DNA from: Myxococcus eversor
GTDB lineage: Bacteria; Myxococcota; Myxococcia; Myxococcales; Myxococcaceae
Length of the DNA stretch: 64,000 nucleotides
Assembly (NCBI RefSeq): GCF_010894455.1
Contig: NZ_JAAIXY010000016.1
Coordinates: forward strand, 186,001 to 250,000
Direction: 5' to 3'
The translations under genes and the position numbers were made by a program. Of the stretch, positions 46,151 to 54,171 are shown piece after piece. The notes below the pieces were generated by a model. The model made no database searches. It saw nothing but the letters and a program-made list of their open reading frames with translations, and was not told the origin of the DNA. Positions within the stretch are counted from its first letter, which is position 1, and each line of letters begins with the position of its first letter.

Positions 46151-48619
46151 CTACAGCATGGCCCCCGGATCCACGTCGATCACGACCTTCACCGCGGACG
46201 GAACGTCCACCAGGGCCGCCTCCACCCTGGCGAGCAGTGGGGCAAGCGCCACATGCGTCGGCCCCTTCAAGAGCAACTGCCAGCGCGTCTTGCCCCGGAT
46301 TCTGGAGATGGGCGCCAGGGCCGGCCCCAACAGCCGCACCCCCGCCGACGCCGGGGGCATGTTCTTGGACACGAGGTTCCCCAGGTGCCGGGCCACGCTC
46401 GCCGTCTGCTCCGGGTGCTCCCCCTCCAGCCGGATGGACGCCATCCTCGCGAAGGGCGGATACGCCAGCGCCCTGCGCCACTCCAGTTCCTGATGGGCGA
46501 ACCCATCGAAGTCGTGGGCCAGCACCCGCTTCACCGGCTCCGCGTCCGGGTTGTAGGTCTGCACCAGCACCCGCCCCGGGTCCTTGCCTCGCCCCGCGCG
46601 CCCGGACACCTGGGTCAACAGGTGGAAGGTCCGCTCGGAGGCTCGAAAGTCGGGAATCGCCAGGGATGTGTCCGCCATGACGACACACACCAGCGTCACG
46701 CCCGGGAAGTCGTGCCCCTTGGCCACCATCTGCGTGCCCACCAGCACGTCCAGCTCCCGACGGGCGAACGACGCCAACATCTCCGTCAGCCGCTCCGCGC
46801 TCGTCGCCGAGTCCCTGTCCAACCGCGCCACCCGCGCCGTGGGGATGCGCTCCAGGACCTCCGCCTCCACCCGCTCCGTGCCGATGCCCAATTTCAGCAG
46901 GGGGCCCGTGCACTCCAGGCACCGGTCCGGCACCGGCATCGCCAGCCCACAGTAGTGGCACACCACCCGGTTCTGGGAGCGGTGGTGCGTCAGGCACACG
47001 TCGCACGCGCTGCACTTGAGCGACAGCCCACACACCTCGCACAGGAGCACCGTGCTGTGCCCGCGACGGTTGAGGAAGAGGATGACCTGCTGCCCGCGCG
47101 CCAGCGTCTCCTCCATGGCCACCAGGAGCGGCGGACTCAGGATGGGCGCCTCCTCCGTCACCATGCCCTCGCGAGGCCGCTCTTGACGCAGGTCCACCAG
47201 CTCGATGGTGGGCATGGGCCGGTCATCCACCCGACGCTTGAGCTCCAGGAGCCGGTAGCGCCCGCGCTTCACGTTCTCCAGCGTCTCCAGCGCCGGCGTG
47301 GCCGAGCCCAACACCACCACCGCCCCGGCCTGCTTGCCGCGCACCACCGCGAGGTCGCGCGCCTGGTAGCGCAGGCTGTCGTCCTGCTTGAACGAGGGGT
47401 CATGCTCCTCGTCCACGACGATGAGCCCCAGGTTCTCCACCGGGGCGAACACCGCCGAGCGCACGCCGACGGCAATCTTCACCTCGCCCCGACGCAGCGC
47501 CTGCCAGTGGAACAGCCGCTCCCTGTCTTTCAGCCCCGAGTGCAGCACGGCGACCTCCGCGCCGAAGCGGCTGCGGAAGCGCCCCACCAGTTGCGGCGTC
47601 AGCGCGATTTCCGGCACGAGGATGAGGCTGCCCTTGCCCAGCGACAGCGCATGCTCCGCGGCGCGCAGGTACACCTCCGTCTTCCCGCTGCCCGTGACGC
47701 CGTGGAGCAGGAACGGCTGGAACACCCCGGTGTCCAGCGCCGCGCGCAGCTCGATGCCCGCAGCGTCCTGCTCCGACGTGAGGCGGTCCGGACGGCCTTG
47801 AATCAGGCCCTCCTTCACTCCCGCCTCCAGCTTCTTCTCCTCGACGCGGACCAGCCCCTTCTTGGCCAGGTTCTTCAAGAGCTCACGCGCGCCGGGGATG
47901 GCGTGGCTCACCTCCTCCAGCGGAGCACTGCCTCCCACGGCCAGCAGATACGCGAGCACCGCGGACTGCGCATGCGCGCGAGCGAGCGCCGGAGGCACCT
48001 CGCTCACCAGCGCCACCGCGAACTGCTGCACGTCCGGCTTCGCTTCCTTCTCGTCCAGGGGCTTCGACAGCCCGGGAGGCAGGGCGCCTCGGATGACCTC
48101 GCCCAGCGGATAGCGGTAGTGCTCGGCCGCGAAGCGCAACAGGGCGATGAGGTCCTTGGGCAGGGAGGGCGAGTCCTCCAGCACGCGCTGGATGGGCTTG
48201 AGCCGGACCTTCTCTCCGAGCGGCTTGTTGGCGGGCCCCAGGTAGAAGCCCAGCGCGGTGCCTCGGCCGAAGGGCACCAGCACGCGCTGCCCCGGCGCCA
48301 GGTGGCCCAGGAGGGCCTCCGGCACGGAGTAGGTGAACTCACCCCGGACGGGGCGGGCCACGGCGACGGACGCCAGGACGGGAGGACTCTCGCTCACTGC
48401 GGGCGCCACTGTAGCGGCCTGTTGCGGCGGGGACAGTTCCCGGCGGCGCCTCGCACCCGAGGTGCGCACCTCCATGGAACCCGTGGTGGAGGGTGCGTCC
48501 TCCACGCTCTGGGTCGGCTCGTCCCACAAGGGTCGCTGTTCCATGGCACTCCCTTCAACCACCGCCCCTGCCCCGTCCGTCCTGCCACCGGCAACCACAG
48601 TGCCAGGGCTGTCTGACAT
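46151..48619 (-). CDS. priA: Primosomal replication-restart helicase PriA
   Basis: PriA reloads the replisome at stalled forks. From ATG 48619 (GGAGGGC 6-8 nt upstream) the product is 822 residues; ATG 48544 also has a ribosome-binding site and would remove 25 residues. Motifs: Walker A HGVTGSGKTEVYL (about residue 310), the DEEHD box (about 406), and the zinc region CEVCGLSLKCSACDVCLTHH with CHYCG and CLEC (about 530-570). The N-terminal fork-binding domain is preceded by a low-complexity tail rich in Gly/Thr/Pro, longer than in E. coli PriA. It is followed 15 bp later by the giant coiled-coil gene. Confidence 0.94.
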   Translation of the reverse strand: MSDSPGTVVAGGRTDGAGAVVEGSAMEQRPLWDEPTQSVEDAPSTTGSMEVRTSGARRRRELSPPQQAATVAPAVSESPPVLASVAVARPVRGEFTYSVPEALLGHLAPGQRVLVPFGRGTALGFYLGPANKPLGEKVRLKPIQRVLEDSPSLPKDLIALLRFAAEHYRYPLGEVIRGALPPGLSKPLDEKEAKPDVQQFAVALVSEVPPALARAHAQSAVLAYLLAVGGSAPLEEVSHAIPGARELLKNLAKKGLVRVEEKKLEAGVKEGLIQGRPDRLTSEQDAAGIELRAALDTGVFQPFLLHGVTGSGKTEVYLRAAEHALSLGKGSLILVPEIALTPQLVGRFRSRFGAEVAVLHSGLKDRERLFHWQALRRGEVKIAVGVRSAVFAPVENLGLIVVDEEHDPSFKQDDSLRYQARDLAVVRGKQAGAVVVLGSATPALETLENVKRGRYRLLELKRRVDDRPMPTIELVDLRQERPREGMVTEEAPILSPPLLVAMEETLARGQQVILFLNRRGHSTVLLCEVCGLSLKCSACDVCLTHHRSQNRVVCHYCGLAMPVPDRCLECTGPLLKLGIGTERVEAEVLERIPTARVARLDRDSATSAERLTEMLASFARRELDVLVGTQMVAKGHDFPGVTLVCVVMADTSLAIPDFRASERTFHLLTQVSGRAGRGKDPGRVLVQTYNPDAEPVKRVLAHDFDGFAHQELEWRRALAYPPFARMASIRLEGEHPEQTASVARHLGNLVSKNMPPASAGVRLLGPALAPISRIRGKTRWQLLLKGPTHVALAPLLARVEAALVDVPSAVKVVIDVDPGAML

Positions 48620-48726
48620 GGCCCCGCCCTCCGGTCCACGTCCTGACACATGCCGCGCGCGCATCCACCCTCCCCGCCCCGTGGGAGTGCCTGCTCGCAC
48701 GTCACCTGGCCGGGCGGACGTTGGAC

Positions 48727-49278
48727 TCAGCCCCCCATCGCTCGCGGGTCCATCAACAGCGCACAGCGCCGCTCTCGGGGCAGACCCGAGCGTGCTTCGT
48801 GCGCCAGCACCTCGCGGAGCCGAGCATCCAGCGCGTCGTCCGGAACGCGGGTGAAGCCAAGCCCGACATAGAAGGGCTCGTTCCACGGCACATCGCGGAA
48901 GGTGGTCAGGGTGAGCGTGGACAGGCCCGTCTCACGGGCAGGCGCGGCGGCGGCCTGGAGCAACGCGCGGCCCAGGCCTCGCCGCTGATGCGAGGGGTGC
49001 ACCGCCATCTGCCAGACATGCAGCGCGGAGCCCACCTCTTGAGCCGTTAGGAAGCCCACGACGCCCGCGTCCTCGTCCCGAGCCACCCATACCGTGCCCG
49101 CGAGGATGTGAGGGCGGTGGTCGGCCTCCTCCATGACGTCGTCGTCGGCAATCCAGGCCAGGTCGTCGAGCTGACGGAACACCTCACCGGAGGCCCGTTC
49201 GAGCGCGGCGAACCGCGCGCCGTCCTCCTGGGTGGCGAGGAGCACGGCGACGCGGGACTGGGAGTCGGAAGGAGGCAT
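48727..49278 (-). CDS. GNAT acetyltransferase
   Basis: The 183-residue protein has the Gcn5-related N-acetyltransferase core: MAVHPSHQRRGLGRALLQAA (about residues 90-110, the acetyl-CoA pyrophosphate-binding QRRGLG loop), then LTLTTFRDVPWNEPFYVGLGF. The tail LPRERRCALLMDPRAMGG is short. The substrate is unknown. It lies 107 bp upstream of priA on the same strand and could be in its transcription unit. Confidence 0.88.
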   Translation of the reverse strand: MPPSDSQSRVAVLLATQEDGARFAALERASGEVFRQLDDLAWIADDDVMEEADHRPHILAGTVWVARDEDAGVVGFLTAQEVGSALHVWQMAVHPSHQRRGLGRALLQAAAAPARETGLSTLTLTTFRDVPWNEPFYVGLGFTRVPDDALDARLREVLAHEARSGLPRERRCALLMDPRAMGG

Positions 49279-49323
49279 GGGCGTCGGCTCGACGGCGTGC
49301 GCCCGACGACAGGACGACGCGGG

Positions 49324-50796
49324 TCAGTATTCGGCGAGGCGCGTGTACCAGGGCGACTTGCGCAGGTCGACCACCCCTGTCACCCCGCGCTCCCGCAGCT
49401 CCTCGGTGGCCTGCTTGGGGTCGCCCACCGGACTCTTGCCGGGGTGCTGGTACGAGTTCCAGACCGAGACGCTCCCCTTCTCCTCCAGCAGCTTGAGGGA
49501 CGCGTCGATCTCCTCGTTCTTCGCGTACCGCTCGTGGGTGAGGCTGTCGTAGTTCACGACGTACGTCACCGGCCCGGGGCCCGCCTGCTCGGCGACGGCA
49601 ATCATCTCCTTCGCCTCCGCCTCGTTGAGCTTGCCGTCGCCGTTGGAGGGATTGACGGCCAGCGTGGCGTTGGGGAACAGCTCGCGGATGGTGGAGCCGA
49701 ACTGCTTCGTCTCGCCGATGCCCACGTTGAACATCAGCCGCTCGTCCGGAATCCCCGACTCCTTCGCCAGCTTGAGCATCTCCTCGAAGGCCGCCTTCTG
49801 CTTCGCGGGGTCCTCGACCTTCGGGTCGTCGAACTTGATGTCGAGCTTCATGCCGACCCCCAGCTCCTTGCCCTTCGCGAGCCAGTCCTTGAGCGAGAGC
49901 TGGTTGCCGCCCTCGCCATGACTCATCTCCAGGACTCCGTCCGAGTTGAGCTGGACGTCGCCCTCGAACCAGTTGTGGTCGCTGTTCACCGCGTCGGCGA
50001 ACTGCTCCTGTGTGTTCGTCAGGTGGGCGTTCTTCGCCTCGGACAGCGGCTGGCCGGGCTTCCACCGTCCGCCGTAATCGAGGGCGTCATGGTCCTTGGA
50101 CAGCTCCTTCGCGGCCTGCTGCTTGCCCAGGCCCTGGAGCTCCGTCACGGTGGCGCCGCCCAGCCTGGCCACGCCCACCGCGTGGTCCTTCTTCAGGGAC
50201 TTGAGCACGTCGTCGAACTGGTTGAGCTGGCCGTCGTCGGGCAGCCCCGTCGCGAGCGTCTTGCCCAGGGACTTCAGGGCCTCGGGCCCCGCCTTCTCCG
50301 CGACGGCGGCCAGCGCCGTCAGCGTGTCACGCGTGACGTCCTTCTTTCCGAACGCGTCCTTCGTGTCGTCGTCCACGTCATTGCCAGCCCGGTGCCCCAA
50401 CACCTGGCTCACCTGCTCCAACGTCGGCTGCGCGGCCTGGAGGAGCTTGTCCGCGTACGTGGGGTCCGCGCCCGTCGCCGGGTCTCCGTGGTGCTGGTTC
50501 ACCAGTTCCTGGAGCTTCTGAGCCGCCGCGGAGGCGCCGCCCGTGCGGAAGGACTCCGCCACCGCCTGGGCCTCCTGCGGGATGAGGTCCTGCGCCGGAG
50601 GCGGCCCCGCGACGACGCCGAGCGCGGGCATGCCCGGCTTGGGCGCGGCGGCGGCGACGAACTCATCCTTCGTCGGCATCCCCGTCGGCGGCGCGAGAGG
50701 AGGCGGAGGCGGAGGCGGGGACTCCGGCAGCTCGACCTTCAGGGGTTGGGGCTGCACCAGACCACCAGAGCGAATCTTGCTGTCGAGCCAGGCCAT
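49324..50796 (-). CDS. GDPD/FAM151-like TIM-barrel protein
   Basis: From ATG 50796 (GGAG 8 nt upstream) the 490-residue product has no signal peptide. A Pro-rich N-terminus and an Ala-rich helical region (to about residue 235) are followed by a TIM-barrel-like C-terminal domain. That domain opens AHLTNTQEQFADAVNS, then NWFEGDVQLNSDGVLEMSHG (about residues 250-290), and continues with GVGMKLDIKF. The first His, the ExD pair (EGD) and the His in MSHG have the spacing of glycerophosphodiester-phosphodiesterase-like folds, a layout also used by the FAM151/menorin (DUF2181) family. Substrate and location are unknown. It diverges from the next GNAT gene across 138 bp. Confidence 0.7.
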   Translation of the reverse strand: MAWLDSKIRSGGLVQPQPLKVELPESPPPPPPPLAPPTGMPTKDEFVAAAAPKPGMPALGVVAGPPPAQDLIPQEAQAVAESFRTGGASAAAQKLQELVNQHHGDPATGADPTYADKLLQAAQPTLEQVSQVLGHRAGNDVDDDTKDAFGKKDVTRDTLTALAAVAEKAGPEALKSLGKTLATGLPDDGQLNQFDDVLKSLKKDHAVGVARLGGATVTELQGLGKQQAAKELSKDHDALDYGGRWKPGQPLSEAKNAHLTNTQEQFADAVNSDHNWFEGDVQLNSDGVLEMSHGEGGNQLSLKDWLAKGKELGVGMKLDIKFDDPKVEDPAKQKAAFEEMLKLAKESGIPDERLMFNVGIGETKQFGSTIRELFPNATLAVNPSNGDGKLNEAEAKEMIAVAEQAGPGPVTYVVNYDSLTHERYAKNEEIDASLKLLEEKGSVSVWNSYQHPGKSPVGDPKQATEELRERGVTGVVDLRKSPWYTRLAEY

Positions 50797-50934
50797 CGGG
50801 GACTCCGTCCTTGGGGTGGGAGACGAAACAGGGACCTCTGACAAGTAGAGTCCGCTGCTCCCCAGGTGGCGCATTGATGGGGATTTACGCCGAGGCGCGC
50901 GGGCCCGCTGGGGGCGGACTACAGTCGCGTCACC

Positions 50935-51594
50935 ATGACGGTGAGCGTCCAGAATCTCGGGCCGGAATTGTTGGAGCAGGTCGGCCCGATGTGCGCGCGG
51001 GCCTTCGACGACTACCCCTTCCTCGCGGAGCTGTTCCCGGGCTCCTCGGAGAAGCGCGCGCATGTGGCCGCGGCCTTCTACCTGGCCACCGTGCGCGACT
51101 GTCTGGAGCACGGCGTGGTGCACGCCACCGTCGAGGATGGACGACTGACGGGGGTGGCGGCTTGGCTGCGGCCCGGAGCGTTTCCGCAGTCACTCCGCAG
51201 GCAGGCCGGATTCCTGCCCACCGTCTGGGCTGGCCTGCGTCACTTCCCGGGACGCGCGCGGCTGGCGATACAGGCGCTGGCGAGGCTGGAGCGCTACCAC
51301 CCGCACACGCCCACGCATTGGTACCTGGCCACCATCGCCGTGGACCCGGCGCACCAGGGGCGCGGTCTGGGTGTGAGGTTGCTGCGCGCGGGCCTGACCC
51401 TGGCCGAGGAGACTCGCGCGCCGTGCTTCCTGGAGACGGCCAAGGCCTCCAACCGCGACTGGTACGCGGGCTTCGGCTTCGAGCTCCAGCGCACCGAGCC
51501 GTGCTTCGACGGAGGACCGCCCCAGTGGTTCATGTGGCGGCCCTCCAAGGCGCGCTCCGACGCGGGGCCGGAGCGCACGGCGGTGCCCGGGTGA
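50935..51594 (+). CDS. GNAT acetyltransferase
   Basis: The 219-residue protein carries a GNAT fold with WYLATIAVDPAHQGRGLGVRL (about residues 126-146), the QGRGLG acetyl-CoA loop, and FLETAKASNRDWYAGFGFEL. The arrangement of an N-terminal helix pair and the ending NRDWYAGFGF...W resembles DUF-type myxobacterial/streptomycete GNATs of unknown substrate. Its stop directly abuts the stop of the convergent exported hypothetical. Confidence 0.88.
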   Translation: MTVSVQNLGPELLEQVGPMCARAFDDYPFLAELFPGSSEKRAHVAAAFYLATVRDCLEHGVVHATVEDGRLTGVAAWLRPGAFPQSLRRQAGFLPTVWAGLRHFPGRARLAIQALARLERYHPHTPTHWYLATIAVDPAHQGRGLGVRLLRAGLTLAEETRAPCFLETAKASNRDWYAGFGFELQRTEPCFDGGPPQWFMWRPSKARSDAGPERTAVPG

Positions 51595-52350
51595 CTACGG
51601 CGTGAAGAGCTTGTCGGCCAGCGTGGCCCGGGTGTCGCCCTTGAGCGCGGTGAAGCGCACGACGCGCTGCTCTCCCCGCCACACCTCGATGCTGCGCGGC
51701 ATCGCCTCACCCATCGCGGGCGAGTTGTAGTCCAGGAAGCGCACGTCCCACGCCACCTTCGCCGAGTCCGTGTAGCGCAGCCGCGCGGGGCGGAAGGAAT
51801 CCTTGTACACCCAGAACTGGGAGCGCCCCTCGGCCTGGTCTCCGAGCACGTACGCGACTTCTCCACCGAAGCGCGCCAGGCCCGTGCGAGTCGTGTCGAC
51901 GCCCAGCCCCTGAAGGTACTGCTGCATCGACTCCTTGGTCTGCTGCACCGGGCCACCGCCCGAGGCGAAAATCGGGCACACCTGCGCGACGAGCACGGAG
52001 AGCGAGGGGATGTCATTGCCCTCCAGCCGACGACGCCCCGCCACCTGCACCACGGCGGTGCGCGCGTTGCCGTCCGGCACCGAGGCCTCGAAGCGGCAGC
52101 GGCCCGGCACGCGCAGGTACAGCACGCCGTCTCCCTGCAGGTCGGGACGGTCCGTCGCCGCTCCCAGCGCCGAGCCCGCCTCCTTCACCGCGGGGCCACT
52201 GAAGCTGAGCGAGCCTTCCACCCGCACACCGGAGAGCTTGAGTTCATCTCGCTCGCCCACCATGCGCCGGAGGATGGAGCCCCCCGGCAGCACGTAGGCG
52301 ACAGCGGTGAAGGACAGCAGGACTGCGACGAGTGCGACAATGCGCTTCAC
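51595..52350 (-). CDS. Exported hypothetical protein upstream-paired with galU
   Basis: Family not recognised. The 251-residue product has an N-terminal signal or anchor (MKRIVALVAVLLSFTAVAYV) followed by a beta-rich domain with YLRVPGRCRFEASVPDG, TAVVQVAGRRRLEGND and QFWVYKDSFRPARLRYTD. The alternating strands and lack of catalytic residues suggest a LolA/LolB-like or other periplasmic beta-sheet protein, but this is only a shape impression. It starts at ATG 52350, 4 bp inside the galU stop (ATGA), so it is translationally coupled to galU, although any functional link is unknown. Confidence 0.7.
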   Translation of the reverse strand: MKRIVALVAVLLSFTAVAYVLPGGSILRRMVGERDELKLSGVRVEGSLSFSGPAVKEAGSALGAATDRPDLQGDGVLYLRVPGRCRFEASVPDGNARTAVVQVAGRRRLEGNDIPSLSVLVAQVCPIFASGGGPVQQTKESMQQYLQGLGVDTTRTGLARFGGEVAYVLGDQAEGRSQFWVYKDSFRPARLRYTDSAKVAWDVRFLDYNSPAMGEAMPRSIEVWRGEQRVVRFTALKGDTRATLADKLFTP

Positions 52351-53249
52351 GGCTTCTCCGTCTTCACGACCTCACGCATGTACTCGAGCAACCCGCCTCG
52401 CAGCTCGGGGCGCTTGAGGGCGTAGGCGATGTTCGCCTTCAGGTATCCCACCTTGTCGCCCGCGTCATAGCGCTGACCCTTGAATTTGTACCCCAACAGA
52501 CCGTGCGACTTCTGGAGCGTGGCCAGGCCGTCGGTGAGCTGGATTTCCCCGCCCACGCCCGGCGTCTGGGTCTCCAGGATGGGGAAGATTTCCGGCGGCA
52601 GGACATAGCGGCCGATGACGGCGAGGTTGGAGGGCGCGGTGCCCTTCTTCGGCTTCTCCACCACGCGGTCGATGCGGATGACGCCGTCACCCAGGTCCGT
52701 GCCCGCGGCGATGCCGTACATATGCGTCTCGTCGTCGGGCACCTCCATCAGCGCGATGACGGCCTGGTTGTACTGGCGGAACACACGAGCGAGCTGGCGG
52801 ATGCCCGGCTCCTCGGCGTCAATCATGTCGTCGCCCAGCAGCACGCCGAAGGGCTCGTCGCCGATGGCGCTCTTGGCGCACAGCACCGCGTGGCCCAGGC
52901 CCTTGGGCTCCTTCTGACGGATGCTGACGACGCGGACCAGTTCGGCGATGGCGCGCAGCTTGTCCGCGTCCGCCGTCTTGCCCCGGGCGCGCAGCGTGGT
53001 CTCCAGCTCGAAGCCGATGTCGAAGTGGTCCTCGATGGCGCTCTTGCCCCGGCCATTGATGAGGACGACGTCTTCGATGCCGGCGGCCACCGCCTCCTCC
53101 ACGATGTACTGGAGGGTGGGAGTGTCCACGATAGGCAACATCTCCTTGGGGATGGACTTCGTGGCGGGGAGGAAGCGAGTGCCCAGCCCGGCTGCCGGGA
53201 TGACACACTTGCGGATGAGGGGCTCTGCCTTCGGTGCGTTGGCGGACAT
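52347..53249 (-). CDS. galU: UTP-glucose-1-phosphate uridylyltransferase
   Basis: GalU makes UDP-glucose from UTP and glucose-1-phosphate for glycan and lipopolysaccharide synthesis. The 300-residue protein has the nucleotidyltransferase signature GLGTRFLPATKSIPKEM (about residues 21-37), VLLGDDMID (about 136), the GRYVLPPEIFPIL segment and the C-terminal KGQRYDAGDKVGYLKA sugar-binding region. The frame is open much further upstream but without similarity; ATG 53249 is chosen. It overlaps the exported hypothetical by 4 bp. Confidence 0.95.
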   Translation of the reverse strand: MSANAPKAEPLIRKCVIPAAGLGTRFLPATKSIPKEMLPIVDTPTLQYIVEEAVAAGIEDVVLINGRGKSAIEDHFDIGFELETTLRARGKTADADKLRAIAELVRVVSIRQKEPKGLGHAVLCAKSAIGDEPFGVLLGDDMIDAEEPGIRQLARVFRQYNQAVIALMEVPDDETHMYGIAAGTDLGDGVIRIDRVVEKPKKGTAPSNLAVIGRYVLPPEIFPILETQTPGVGGEIQLTDGLATLQKSHGLLGYKFKGQRYDAGDKVGYLKANIAYALKRPELRGGLLEYMREVVKTEKP

Positions 53250-53309
53250 GGGGCCAGGGAATCTATTGGCGCCCACCCACCCCATCAAGCTGGTTAGGAT
53301 GATGCCCCC

Positions 53310-54161
53310 ATGTCGCTCCGTCCCGTCGTGCTGCTGTTCGCCGTGTGTGTCTCCACCGCCGCCCTGGCCCAGCCCGAGGAGGACTTGAGGGATGTCATGA
53401 GCGCGCGCGCCTACGGCATGGGTGGCGCCTACCGCGCCCTGGGCCTGGGCACGGAGGCCGTGCTGGGCAATCCCGCCGCCATGGCCCTGTATCCGGCCTA
53501 CCGCGTCGAGGGCACGGGGGCCTGGGACCACCGTCTCAAGGAGGGCGTGCTCGGCGTCTCCCTCATCGACGGCGCCACCAGCAGGCTGGCCATGGGTGTG
53601 GACTACCACTGGGTCAGCCTGGGCCGCGGCGGGGCTCGCACCACCGCCCATCTCAGCTCGCTGGGCGTGGGGTTTCCATTGACCCCGGGCATCCTGCTGG
53701 GCGCGGCGGCGCGTTATCTGCGGATGAGCGGCTCGGACCGATATGCCAACTCGGTGACAGTCGACACGGGGCTGTTGTTCCGGCTGTCCGAGTCCCTGGT
53801 GGCGGGCATCTCCGGGCACAACCTCATCAACACCGACAACGTGGAGTTGACGCGGTACTACTCGGGCCACATCGGCATCAACTCGGGGATGTTGACGCTG
53901 GCCGGTGACGTGCGCGCGGACTTCGAGACGAACGACAAGACGACGCTCACGTACAGCGGCGGGCTCGAGTACATCCTCGGGATGCAGGTTCCGCTGCGCG
54001 CGGGCTATCAATATGACGGCTTCACGCGCACGTCGCGGTTGAGCACGGGCCTGGGCTTCATGACGGAGACGGGTGGCGGTCTGGACCTGGCGTACCGGTA
54101 CGAGCTGGGTGGCGAGAAGGGCCGGATGCTGGCGCTCACCATCCGCATGCAGATGAACTGA
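53310..54161 (+). CDS. Outer-membrane beta-barrel protein, PorV/UPF0164-like
   Basis: The 283-residue product has a signal peptide (MSLRPVVLLFAVCVSTAALA) and then ARAYGMGGAYRALGLGTEAV...NPAAMALYP, the hallmark of PorV/PorQ-like or FadL-type barrels, with an N-terminal plug region. The remainder is alternating amphipathic strands ending in LALTIRMQMN. A 14-strand-like barrel is likely. It is divergent from galU (60 bp) and convergent with the giant TPR protein gene (10 bp). Cargo is unknown. Confidence 0.78.
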   Translation: MSLRPVVLLFAVCVSTAALAQPEEDLRDVMSARAYGMGGAYRALGLGTEAVLGNPAAMALYPAYRVEGTGAWDHRLKEGVLGVSLIDGATSRLAMGVDYHWVSLGRGGARTTAHLSSLGVGFPLTPGILLGAAARYLRMSGSDRYANSVTVDTGLLFRLSESLVAGISGHNLINTDNVELTRYYSGHIGINSGMLTLAGDVRADFETNDKTTLTYSGGLEYILGMQVPLRAGYQYDGFTRTSRLSTGLGFMTETGGGLDLAYRYELGGEKGRMLALTIRMQMN

Positions 54162-54171
54162 GCGGGGTGCT

